Below, one piece after another: positions 12,373 through 23,395 of a stretch of 64,000 nucleotides of DNA. The notes below the pieces were generated by a model. The model saw only the letters and a program-made list of their open reading frames with translations. It made no database searches and was not told the DNA's origin. The stretch spans positions 19,468,001-19,532,000 of the forward strand of contig NC_079878.1 in assembly GCF_029227915.1 (NCBI RefSeq), written 5' to 3'. Both the position numbers and the translations under genes were made by a program. The DNA comes from Hydractinia symbiolongicarpus (Eukaryota; Cnidaria; Hydrozoa; Anthoathecata; Hydractiniidae). Position 1 is the stretch's first letter. The number at the start of each line of letters is the position of its first letter.

Positions 12373-15034
12373 GTTGTGTATGGCAAAAAAATTTTCCACT
12401 CTTTACTTCGCGGGGGACTTCTGCTCGGTCATCCAACCCGGATCTGATATAACACAACCAGTGTGTTTGGTACCACCAAGACAAAAAAAACACCCATCGA
12501 GCAAAACTTTTTTTGTCTCGGTTTCTTTGTTGTCTCTGAAGATTTGACTGCCATAAAAAATATTAATCGAGATTCTTTTGTTATGTTAATTTAAAGCTTT
12601 GTAATATTGTCTCGTTTAATATGCTTAAATGTCACTGCAGCCCACGTGAATTTATCTTCAAGAAAAGGTTTGTTTTTCTTTGTCCAAGTTGTTTCGAAAC
12701 TTGTTAACAGTAAGTAGAAGGATTACTTATATTTTATATGAAATTAAACTCAGAACGGTTTATGGCGTTGATCCAAAGGCCGCAATTTATAAATGCATCA
12801 CAATTTAAAGTCAATCAAGAACAGAACATTCCGTGTATGGCCATGACTAAAACTGCTTGCATTTTGTTGGTCTTCCCTTCCCGATGGTCTGGCTTGTCGT
12901 AATAGCTTTAATGATGTAGCTAGGGAGCTAAATACTTATTTTTAAATTCTTGCATTTTATAAGTTAATAGTCGTAAAACTACTCTCACTTGTACTACAGC
13001 TATCAAGCTAGAACTGCACAAAATAGTGCTTTCATTAGAGTCCCTTTTTTCAGAAGCAACAAAAAACTTTTATCCTGCCCTGTGTAATTTTATCAACGAG
13101 GGTGCTGATAAGCCACATACACCGTAAAAAGTATAGGCGTTTTGGGTGAGTAAAATAACTTCTAAAGGAACCTTTGTGAGGCTGCTATCATGTATTCTTG
13201 CGGTCAGAATGTTCTCCTTCGTTGCTATCCGATGGAGAACAAAGTGGACTTTTCACGGTCAAACCTTCAAAGTAGCAACCTTACTTAAACAGAATTTACA
13301 AGTAAAACGTCGTTAAAATGTCGCAAAATGGCAAAAATTAAGCAGTATCTAAAACATATTAAAGATTTGACTAAAAAAAAAAGAATTCCTTGAAAAATCC
13401 AGTATTGTATTTATGAAGATTTCACCACAAAAACATTAATTACGGCATTTGTACCCCATTTCATAATGGCTGCCCGTGATTGGTTGACACGAATCAGACC
13501 GCAAGAATATATATAAAAAGATATTTGTTGAATCATGAAAAAATATTGTTGTTCATTGCACGGAACAGTCAAGTTGAACTGATAAATTAACCAATAACAT
13601 AACATAGTTAGCCCTTGCAGTACAACTAGACGCTACCCACAGTATGTTACAGGTTTCTTTGTTTTCTTCCCTTTTTTATGTTTTTTCTTGAAATTATAAA
13701 TGATGTTGTTGATTTATCAAATCTGACAAATTTATTAATTGAGTGTCTACCCTTTTTTGTATCAACTTGTTCAATTCAATTCGAAAACAATGACCAATCA
13801 GTTTCCTCGATAATAAACAATCAAATTTGTAAAATTCAATAAATCGATTTCAACAAAATAAGTCCTGTATTGTCCACAGGTTTGAAAATCTTGTATCGCC
13901 TGCTTAATATTATACTTGTTTAACAATGATATCAAAGCCAGCTTGACTAAATTTATATATATATTTTTATTTATATAGTATACCTTTTGTGTATCACATG
14001 GCATTGATTTGTATCTTTTTAATAAATTCTAACTTTAAATCAGATAAGTAGACAATAATTAAACAACCTAGTATTAATTCAGTTCTGGTAAAATTGTATT
14101 CTTCTTTCTCAATTTTAAATATACTTTCTTTTTCAGATCATTTGTTATGAAACCATGCACCATCAGCAGTTTCGAAAAATCTTCAACGAGAGAAATTTTT
14201 AAGGATTTTATTGGTAACTTAACAGAGTAATAATTCATTGAAATTGAAATTGTTCAGAAGTTATTATATATATTCGAATCGTGAAGTTCATACATAGCAA
14301 TCCTGCATCCTGGAATTTTCGAGATCAGTTATAAAAAAATCCAGTTAAAGTTTTAACTATTGTTTTAGAATATATACTATATATATATGTAAAAAAAAAT
14401 TATTTTTTATTTATCAAGTTGTATTTTACGCAATAATAATTGAGAATTAGGATACTTATGATGTGTTTATATACCCCATTGTTCTCCGTTTTAAAGTCTA
14501 CTTCAAATTTCAGAATCTTTTAGGCTAATGACGGAAATCTTCAAGTCGCAGGGCTTCTTATTTAAAAATTTTCCCCTGGGCAATAAGCTTATTCACAAGC
14601 CTCTATGCAATTCCGTACTGCATTTCTATCATATTCGTCATATTTGGCGGAAAATGTTTCAGCAGAATAGCTTTCAGACACAATTTGTTATTACAGCACA
14701 AGAATTATTGGAGTTTGGATAAGTCATAAATGTATGCGTAAGTCTTTTGAACGAATTTTAACCAAAAATCAAAAGCAATGATTACGTGAAATTACACAAC
14801 AAGAAGGCTAGAGGCGTTTAAAGTGTACATATATTTAATCAAGATCTAACTTTTTAGATAGAGCCTTAGCCAAATGTGAAAATAACGAAAATAATAAGTT
14901 CTAACACTGCAGTTTTTATAGATTTCAAACGTCCACCATTTTCCATTTTAATTTTAAATCCCGTTCTAAATTTGAATGTTTGAAATCGTTATTAGTAATT
15001 CGGGGCGCATTAGTGGTAACTATGGCTAGTATAG
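12373..15034. other. intergenic, no gene seen
   Basis: No convincing exon was found. A 37-bp segment at 14524-14560 recurs downstream of the Helentron at 26002-26038. Confidence 0.4.
14524..14560. repeat. 37-bp repeat shared with 26002-26038
   Basis: GACGGAAATCTTCAAG and GGGCTTCTT occur at matching spacing at both sites, about 80% identical by eye. The other copy lies about 160 bp past the last Helentron coding exon, so this may be a rolling-circle transposon end. Confidence 0.5.
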
Positions 15035-15847
15035 ACTAGCCGTTAACCCGTGGAAAAATCCACGGGGTCGCCCGTCCTTTATATATCACATTTCGTGTTT
15101 CTGTAACAGGACGCGGTTCTCGCGGAGAGACAGATAAAATACGGCTATTATTAAAGAATGATAGATAATACAAAAGTTGTGTCCGTCTGTGCCAAGCAAA
15201 GTGAATATTATTTTTGAAACCCTCAAAAAACCGAACCGGGGTCCCTGAACCCATTTCGGAATCAAAACGTTGATGACGTCATCACAAGTCTATTCATTTT
15301 CTTGATCAGTGTTTTCAGATTTTTACGATAAAGGCAACGAGTATACAATTTTTTTTGTTCTTAATTTTAAAACCTGTATCTATATTTCACGCTATATATA
15401 GATGCAACAGGTAAAAAAAATTCTGGATAAAGTTTTGTGTACATTGCTTGGTTTTTACTGATGTCAGCAAAAGTTTTAAACCCTTGTATCTTCTTAAGAG
15501 TTTGCAGAAAACACATGATCATATAGTTTCTAATTTTTTTTTCCGATATGGACGGGATTCAGGCCTTTTAAGGAGAGGCGTGCAATAGCACGCGCACACC
15601 TCCACACACACAAAATAGGAGTTAGGCGTGCTATTGATAGCATCTGCAAAATGACAAATTTTATAAGAATTTAACCAGTGCACACACCCAAAATATTTGA
15701 GGTGTATTTTTTGGTACACACGCATCAAAATTTTTAAGAAAAGGACTGGTCATTGCTAACCCGTATATATATACTTATACAACAGCCTAACCTGAAGACC
15801 AGAATATGTAGGACCGGCGCATTCGTAGATTTCAACAGGCTAACTAG
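15035..15847. mobile_element. putative non-autonomous element with hairpin ends
   Basis: The left end 15035-15075 begins ACTAGCCGTTAACCCGTGG and forms a 7-bp stem (15047-15053 with 15060-15066). The right end 15811-15847 is an inverted, more decayed version ending GGCTAACTAG. The 0.8 kb between holds no transposase. The pair could instead be two separate elements in opposite orientation. Confidence 0.5.
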
Positions 15848-16033
15848 TATTTTGTAAACGTTTTTAAAGGTATAACTTATTTGGGAGTGGGAGGTAAGTT
15901 TTAAGTGCAAATTTCAACAAATTTCTACTTTTTAACTTGATTTTTTTATGTTGTTTATATATTTTGTCTATGTGATGCGTGTGGATGGCGAAACTAAAAA
16001 TCACAATTATTACGTCACCCCACAGCTTATCTT

Positions 16034-16095
16034 ATGTCTGCCAGATTAGATAGAATACCATGAGGTCTTGGTATTCTATCTAATCCCGCAGACAT
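16034..16095. repeat. 27-bp-arm hairpin upstream of the Helentron
   Basis: The arms 16034-16060 and 16069-16095 pair with two mismatches around an 8-base loop. It lies about 430 bp upstream of the Helentron start codon. It could be a transposon terminal hairpin or a small MITE remnant. Confidence 0.6.
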
Positions 16096-16265
16096 GTGAT
16101 TTTGAACATACCTTGTCAATGAAATAAAAATTACAAGGAATTTAAATTTGTGTGTGCAGCGATTTTTAAGAATATAAAATCGCCGCATAAATATTTAGCC
16201 ATGAAGAAATTATGCACGCAATGAATCACTTTTTCTTATTTTTAGGTTCGACATTCACAACCAAC

Positions 16266-16309
16266 ACTCGACAGAGTATAAAAAAGAAGAAACTCGACAG
16301 AGTATAAAA
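16266..16309 (+). promoter_or_regulatory. tandem TATA-like motifs upstream of the Helentron ORF
   Basis: ACTCGACAGAGTATAAAA occurs twice with 26-bp spacing (16266-16283 and 16292-16309), about 215-245 bp upstream of the ATG at 16524. This could be the core promoter of the element. No transcript start is known. Confidence 0.35.
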
Positions 16310-16523
16310 GCTAGATATTCAGACAATCAGATATTTAGATTTATTTGGTTTATTGGTTACTTATTGGTAAACTTACTGGTGAACTTACTGAAATTATTAA
16401 GCCCGCTGAAACTATGTGGTTATTAAATAATATGACAGAGGATTCTCTAGTTTTTAAAGGTTGTTTTTCTCGGCCACACGCCACCACTGCTATTGTGAAC
16501 CCCGCGTATAGAAACTGCTGCGT

Positions 16524-17423
16524 ATGGTTCTTTTACTTTTCGGTGATGTTGAAACTAATCCTGGGCCTTCCTCTGTTTTAAAGTCGGTACAGGGATCCTT
16601 TCATCAAGGGGATGTCAGGCTTGGAACTTTTATTGGCACGCAATGCATGTGTAATTCCCTGTTTGCGATCGTTTGGTCGGTTGTTAAAAAGGTTTCTTTT
16701 TGGAACTCAGGTGATCTTGATCATATCCTTTGCGAAGGAACAAAGTTGTACACGAGCCTAGGTTACACAAACCAGTACTTGAGTGCAAGTGACCTCCAAA
16801 ATAGTTTGACTGTTGAAAACGAGGTCATACAAATACAAAGTTTAGAAAATATTTCTCATATTGTTACAGATAATAGCACTAATTTACGTACATTTCATAT
16901 TTCATCACATTCCGAAAAAGGACAAGGAATGTTGGCCATTATAAGCGGCGTTAGTTTTGCTATAATTTGGGGGCACCCACAAATTTATTTATTTGATCCT
17001 CATAGCCGAAATAGTTTCGGACAAATAACCGAATGTGGTACATCAGTCCTTTTAAAATTTGATTCATTACAAGAAGTTGAAAACTATATACGCGAAATAT
17101 ATGTGTCCCCTGGTCAAGGAAGGTGTCTCAAAACTCAATATTTCAAAATACTGACAACTGGACAGACAACTGATAACATTATGCTTTCCGTTCGTAGAAA
17201 GGGAAAACTAGATCAAAACAAAAAGTACCGTAAATTCGAAAGAGGCCGAGCAAACCAAAGAGAGTCAACAAACACTTACAGAAAAACAGAACATGGCCAA
17301 GCTAAGCTAAAAAGGGGGAAAGGCAAATATCAAAAGACGGAACAGGGCCAAGCTAGACTAAAAGCGTCGATAAGCAAGTATAAAAAACGGAACAGGGCAA
17401 AGCGAGGCAAAGGGATTCCATAA
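16524..17423 (+). pseudogene. Helentron N-terminal segment: 2A motif plus cysteine-protease-like domain
   Basis: The frame starts MVLLLFGDVETNPGP. Residues 8-15 match the 2A ribosome-skipping consensus D-V/I-E-x-N-P-G-P. Then comes a papain-fold-like segment with GTQCMCNSLF (candidate nucleophile Cys) and IYLFDPHSR (candidate His). This layout resembles OTU proteases known in Helentrons and also the C76-type deubiquitinase fold; I cannot choose between them. The C-terminal third has about four basic repeats of roughly 17 residues (KYRKFERGRA, TYRKTEHGQA, KYQKTEQGQA). The frame ends at TAA 17421-17423. An overlapping frame reads on past that point with another repeat unit, so an indel near 17405 probably truncated the polyprotein. 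Confidence 0.8.
16545..16568 (+). other. 2A ribosome-skipping motif (DVETNPGP)
   Basis: The codons encode D-V-E-T-N-P-G-P, preceded by a leucine-rich MVLLLFG. In known 2A peptides the ribosome fails to join the Gly and final Pro, releasing the upstream product. An in-frame stop at 16509-16511 leaves only 14 residues upstream from the ATG. The adjacent frame is open from 16345 and may represent a longer ancestral leader lost through a one-base indel. Confidence 0.85.
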
Positions 17424-17432
17424 CTAAATATC

Positions 17433-18776
17433 GTGAAACTGAGCAGCATCAACAAACGCAAAAAATTGCAAAAAACCGTCATGCAGTCCAAGAAGGTAAA
17501 GCAACTAAACGTAAGCGTTTTAACATTTTGCCCGATTCTAATGCAAAAAATAAACCAATTTAAAAAATGCATTGAGAATGGACCATTTTATATTTGTGTC
17601 ATATGTAATCGTTCTTTGTATAAGCGGTCAATTAAATTATTTCGCCATGTCGATTATACTGCCATTTCAGAAGAGCATTTTCGTTTCAGAATACAAAGTT
17701 TTGATGGCAAAGAATATATATGTACAACATGCCATTCAAAACTTACGAAAGGAAAAATTCCTTCCCAAGCTGTATCTAAAAATCTTCAAATATTTGATCT
17801 CCCAGAATCAATGAACACATTACGACGATTGGAAAAAATCGTTATATCCAAAAGAATTTTATTTAAACGAATTGCAATAATGCCCAAGGGTCAGTGTCTC
17901 AAAATAAATGGGGCAATCTGTAATGTTCCAATAAAAGCTGATGAAATAAGCAATGTCTTACCAAGAGGAATGGATAATAATGGTGTAGTGCAAGTGACGT
18001 TGAAGAAGAAAATCAATTTCAAATCTAACGTTTATTTAGAATCCGTAAGGCCAGATGTTATTCGAGAAGTCCTTTATTATCTAAAACTAGTTAACCCTCT
18101 TTATGCAAACATTGAAATTAATCTCACAAACATACCACATTCTTGGATTAATTTAACATCTGAACATGAAAGTAGAGAAAGTGAAAATGAAATGAGCATT
18201 GGCTTTGCAATAGAATCGACACCAAGTAATAAGATCAGCGATGTAAAAACCAAGAATGAGGATTACTTGGACGATAGCGAAGAAGAGAATGAAAATCCGT
18301 TAAACGAATATCGCTTGCCTTACCAAGAAACATCTTTTGTTCCAACTATTCCACATGAAAAAATTGACGACGGAAATATTGTTATTGCTCCAGGCGAGAA
18401 TAAAATTCGCATACCAATAATTTCTGATGAGCATTGTGAAGAATTTTCCCACCCTTATCTATTTCCAACAGGTAAATTCGGATATCACACGAAAAGAGAA
18501 GTACCACTTTCCCCGACAAAGTATTTCAACCAAAGATTATTGAATTATAGACAGAAGTTTGCCTGTGATAGTGACTACATATTTTTTGCTCATGCAGTGA
18601 CGCAACATCTTAATTTGAATAGTCGCATAAATATCGCTATGCAAAAAATTAAAGCGGACGGTCTAACAGCAGGAATGATGTCTTCAAATTTTAAAGAAAG
18701 AGTTAAGTCGTTTATAGTTAGTGATGACGCTTTCACGTTTATGAACACGTTGAAAGGAACTCCTGCATATTGGTAA
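17433..18776 (+). pseudogene. Helentron zinc-finger and Rep N-terminal segment
   Basis: About 447 codons with no recognised start; the frame follows directly on the protease segment after a stop. It contains paired cysteines CVICNRSLYKRSIKLFRH and YICTTCHSKL, likely a zinc-binding unit. The second half has the Helitron Rep N-terminal signature HPYLFPTGKFG, followed by KYFNQRLLNYRQKFACDSDY and ending LKGTPAYW. It lies in the same frame as the upstream segment, which supports one original polyprotein. Confidence 0.8.
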
Positions 18777-19306
18777 CGATTTCTTTTTGAAGTTTTGGCT
18801 ATGGTAAAACAGCTAGGACTTCCAACGTTTTTTTATGACTTTGTCTTGAGCAGATTTTAGATGGAATGGTCTGGTTAAAGTCATCACTAAATTACAAGGA
18901 AATGACATATCCGAAGAAGAAATCGACAATCTAAATTACTATCAACGAACCGAGATTCTTAACAGTAATCCAGTTCTTTCAGCAATACATTTCTAATACC
19001 GAGTTGAGACCTTTTTTAAAACCATAGTTATCAACGGACCGTTAGGTATAGTAAACTACTATGCCATTAGAGTTGAATTTCAGGTGAGAGGTAGCCCAAA
19101 CATCCACTCTTTATTATGGGTTGTTAAAGCACCGATTTTACGTAGCGATAATAAGAAAGAATATATTGCATTTTTGGATAACATAGTTAAATGCCAGCTT
19201 CCTAATAAAGAAAGCAACCTAGTTCTTCACAAACTAGTTTCGACATATCAAACACATTCTCATTCCAAATCTTGTCGTAAGTATAAAAACAAAAATTGTC
19301 GATATT
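18777..19306 (+). pseudogene. Helentron Rep catalytic segment, broken
   Basis: Frame-shifting translation gives QLGLPTFF and later RGSPNIHSLLWVVKAP, then SCRKYKNKNCR. RGSPxxH is the HUH-like nickase box of Rep. Here an Asn stands where the first His is usual, so the metal site is probably dead. Several stops interrupt 18777-19080. The frame is cut at about 19306 by the antisense LINE and resumes at about 22636. Confidence 0.75.
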
Positions 19307-22300
19307 TATTTTTTTTATTTATTTATCAATAGTTATACAGGATAAAACATTTCAGATAAAATATCTGCTTTACAAATGTGTCCTGTTTAAAAAAAAATAG
19401 CTAAAAAATAGTTAATATTTGATTAAAATCTAAATAAAAACGATATGAGAAAAAATAGAAGAAAATAAAACGAAGGGCAGAGAAAATGATTGAGTGTGGA
19501 CACAAACTTAGAGTAAAGACGCTACTCAGATGGGACACATCTAGAAAACAAAGAAACAAAACTTCATAACATACACCTAAATATAGTATTGCTTCCATTT
19601 CTTTTTAAATTGTTACATAACATTTTTCTTTTCTAATATCTAATGGCAACTTATTGTATGTGTCAGCACCCATGTAATAAAAACCACTTTTTGCAACTTC
19701 TAATTTAACTTTTGGTAAGCGTAATGTTAACTGCTTATTGTAACCCTTTCGTGATTCATCAACTCGAAGTAACTGTTGAAGCTGCTACAACTCTCTCCGT
19801 CAATACATTTACGAACTACACAGGTTTCTTATTAATCATACTTTTGATTGATGTAACGTTTGCATTTTTCGTGACATTTCTCGCTCTGTTGTCCAGAGAC
19901 ACAAGCCTTTTCTGTTGTGTATTTGTAAATTTAAGGTTGATGATACTGTTAAACGTGATAAGAGGTAGTATCATCATGTTGTAAATAATAGTAGCATTGT
20001 TGTCATCAATTTGCGATCTCAATGCTGATAGGAGACGAAGCCTTGTTGAAGCTTTCTTGTAGGCTGTGTCACAAATTTACCTGCATAGATAGTTTTTAAT
20101 CCAGAATCGAACCCAAATATTTATACTGGCTTGTCGTGTTGACTTCCACAAAATTGTATAATAGCTTGAGCTTGTGGGATACTGAATTCAACTTTTTACC
20201 AATTCCGAATAACATTGCTTCCGTTTTTCCTCTTTTTAAGTTAATCACAAGATCATTATCGATCAGGTGCTGTTCGATATTTTTTAATTCTGAGTTCATA
20301 ATATCTTCGATATAATTCACATTGCTTCCAGCTTTATAAACCTCTGTGTCGTCAGCGAATTGGATAGTACGTGCTCTAATAAGTGAGGTCTCAAAATCAT
20401 TGAAGAAAATTAAAAATAAAAGCGGTCCTAAAATAGATCCCTGAGGGATCCCTGAGGCATTTTATATTCTCAGTGTTAGATCTGATGTTATCAATAACCA
20501 CCTGTTGTGTACGGTAGAATAGGTAGTGGGTAAGCCATTCTAACTCTTTACCATAAATACTATAATCGTGAAGCTTTTCAAGCAAGATGCTATGTGAAAC
20601 AGTGTCAAAAGCTTTCGACAAATTAATGAAGATTGCACCAACTAAATTTCCTTTATCAAGCTCTTTTCTGATGTTATCAGTAAATAACGTTGCAGCTATG
20701 TCCGTGGAGTTACGTCTGCTGTAACCAAATTGATAACGATATAATAAATTATTGTCTTCTAGATAGCTGATAAGTTGGCTATGAACTGCTTTCTCAAGTA
20801 TTTTTGATAAGCTTGACAATATAGATATTGGTCGGTAGTTATTTGGTTCAGATGGTGATCCTGATTTAAAGATGGGAGTCATCAGTGCGTGTTTCCAATC
20901 TGATGGTACTTCTGAGTTGTCTAATGATAAGTTGATTAAATAATACAGTGGTTCAGCAATCGCAGATGCACAGTCCTTCAATAAAGCTGGCGGAAGATTA
21001 TCCGAACCAGTTGACTTTTGACGCTTAAGCTTTTTTTGTTCTTTCTCATCAAATATGCGTGATACATAGTTAAATTTAAATTTCATACATGTTCTTAAAA
21101 GTGAATGTTTTGGTTTGTTCCAGATAAAATCTTTTAGGTAAATAGATTTTAATTTTAACTGATGTGCCGCGTTGGAGAAAAATAAACATAATGTATTTAC
21201 TTTTTCGAATTTATTGGTAGTTGCAGTTGCATCATTAGTAAATTTCCTCGTCTTGGTGGGCATTATGGTTTTTATAGTGTCCCAAAACTTTTTTGGATTT
21301 CTTGAGTTTCGACTTAACAGGTCCCTACTGTAGTTACCTTTAGCTGTTCGTAAGTCAGTGCTACATTTGTTGCGAATTTTTCTGTATGCTTTCCAATCTG
21401 CTGCTGCGTTTGTCCGTGAGCTTTTCTAAGGGCTTTATCTCTCTCGATCATGAGATATCTGATGTTGTTGTCAATCCAAGGGCAGAATTGACCCTTGACC
21501 CTTTTCTCGATTATCAGTGCGTGTTTGTTAAATACATTAAGAAGTGTATTCAGATAAAGCCATGCTTCGTTAACATTTTTCATTTCGTACATTTCCAGTC
21601 GTGATGTCTAAGCTCCTCGTTTATATTGTCACTGTTGTACTTTGCGTAGTTCGTACTTTTTACATTTTGGGCGGTAACTTATCTCTCTTGATTTTAAGCA
21701 CAGAGCCAACCATGTCGTGGTCACTAATAGAAGTTGGTATTACGTCATTGACATAAGTACTATCCGTGCGAGATGTTAAAATACAGTCAATTAAAGTTTT
21801 TGATGTTTCGGTTACTCTTGTCGCTTTAGTAATAATTTGTTTTAGTCCACATAAATTAAATACTTCCTTAATATCCTTATTATCGTTTGCTTTCAAAAAA
21901 TCAACGTTTATGTCTGAGACATAACAATAGATAAGGAATGTTTCAAAATTACGAGGTAGGTATTTCGAACCAGCCGGAGTCGGTACAATGATCCAACAAG
22001 AAATGATTTAGAGTTTTTTGAAAGAAATTTCAATTTAAATACACTCCAAGTCGCGATGTTCTAAGTCAGATCTATGTTTCCATTTGATACAGTTGGAAAT
22101 ATATATGCCTACTCCTCCGTAAAGTCCCGTTTTCCTGTTCCGGGAGATAAAAGTATACCCCGGAATATAATAAAGGTCAGGATTCTCTGTGTACGCTTTC
22201 GTGTTTATATGCGTCTCGGATAAAGTTAATATGTCAATGTTTTTGTGTTCGTTTAACAAAACTTTAACATGTTCTATATTCGCCAAGAGTCCTCATACAT

Positions 22301-22640
22301 TTTGATGAAATATTTTCATACCTCTTTTTTATAACAAATTATACAGTTCTTTCATATATTCAGGTCCAGGCTGAGTCTCAATGTCACCAGCGAGTAGCAA
22401 AAGAAGACATGAATGTTTACATCGTGATCCCAACATTGATATTTTACCTTTATTATTAACTTTATTATTTAATTAACTTGCTGAAATATATGTTTCTGCC
22501 CCTAGCATCAGTTGTTTCTCTCCACAATATAAACCAATAATATCTGTATTGAAAAAAGATTTCCTTTTTATCATAAAACAAATAATTATAGCTAACAGTA
22601 TACGAGAAACACGAAACACGTCTGCTCTTGCCGCCATCTT
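19307..22640 (-). mobile_element. non-LTR retrotransposon (EEP endonuclease + RT) nested in the Helentron
   Basis: On the minus strand, from high to low coordinates, the element encodes an endonuclease, a linker and a reverse transcriptase. It ends in an ATAA-type simple tail at 19307-19335 next to CCTGTATAAC. The domain order is that of Jockey/CR1/L2-like LINEs. The insertion separates Helentron Rep motifs that are contiguous in the family, so the LINE is younger than the Helentron. Target-site duplications were not resolved. Confidence 0.85.
19712..22286 (-). pseudogene. LINE ORF2-like polyprotein, endonuclease and reverse transcriptase, broken
   Basis: Segments: 22035-22286 endonuclease N-part (ILTLSETHIN, YGGVGIYISN); 21660-21896 endonuclease C-part (TLIDCILTSR, SISDHDMVGS); 21314-21592 linker (CPWIDNNIRYLMIERDKALR); 20397-21263 RT palm (STGSDNLPPALLKDCA, NNYRPISILSSLSKILEKAV, FINLSKAFDTVSHSILLEKL). 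The FADDT catalytic box is at 20345-20359, then 20096-20320 and 19816-20022 (thumb and C-terminal region). A short duplication near 20440-20455 shifts the frame before the catalytic box. Several stops make it non-functional. It is similar to the LINE at 61853-63290 but not the same copy. Confidence 0.85.
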
Positions 22641-23380
22641 TCGGGAAATTTTTTACAGACCATACAATTGTCCCTGAGCCTTTACCTGACAACATCTCTA
22701 AGGAAGAAGGGGAAACACAACTAAAGGAAAGGAAGACTATACTAGAAAAAGTAAAAACTTAGATTCGAATTTGAATCCAAGATTAAACAGTATTCTGTAT
22801 CCAGATGAACCTAATTATACCCAACCAGGTACAATTGAAGAAATTCTTCAAAGTTTAGCCATTACAAAAGAAAAGTATGAAAACACACTGAGCATATCCC
22901 CTGATATTGGATTTCAAATTCACTTCCGAAGGCTTCCAGATTCTTGTTTTATAAATAATTATTTTACCGAGGGCTTGATGGCATGGGAAGCCAACATAGA
23001 CATTCAGCCTGTTCTTGATTATTATAAAGCAGTGTCTTACATGTGTGCTTATTTATCTAAAGCTGAAGACGAATCTTCAGAAGCGATCACAAGCACTAGA
23101 AACTGGCAATTCGTTATTTGTACAAATGAAATCAATTGCAAATGCGTATCGAAATCATCGTGAAATGTCAGTTCAAGAAGCAGTTGCTATTATAATGCCA
23201 GAAATATGGTTACGACAGACATTTCCAGCTGTAGTTTTTGCAAACAGTAACATTCCTGAGAAGAGATATAGGGTATGTCGTAACGAAGAAGAGATTTTAA
23301 GTTTGCCACCAGACAGTACTGATATTTTTAAAAGAAATATGTTGGATAGGTACATGGATAGACGAAAAACGGAATTTTAA
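22636..23380 (+). pseudogene. Helentron Rep C-terminal segment
   Basis: The sequence resumes with FGKFFTDHTIVPEPLPDN, then a frameshift near 22760 leads to 22771-23163, which carries the tyrosine-containing box DYYKAVSYMCAYLSKAEDE (Rep Tyr region). A second shift moves the frame to 23015-23380 (VQEAVAIIMPEIWLRQ). The Tyr motif is intact while the HUH-like box is not. Confidence 0.75.
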
Positions 23381-23395
23381 AAAAGAAAATACCCT

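Noticed and set aside
12076-12547. Long overlapping open frames on both strands (107-152 codons)
   Set aside because: They arise because the 54-bp tandem unit is a multiple of three and lacks stops; the peptides are pure repeat translations.
22465-22695. Minus-strand frame MLSGKGSG...
   Set aside because: Antisense shadow of the Helentron Rep continuation; no motif of its own.
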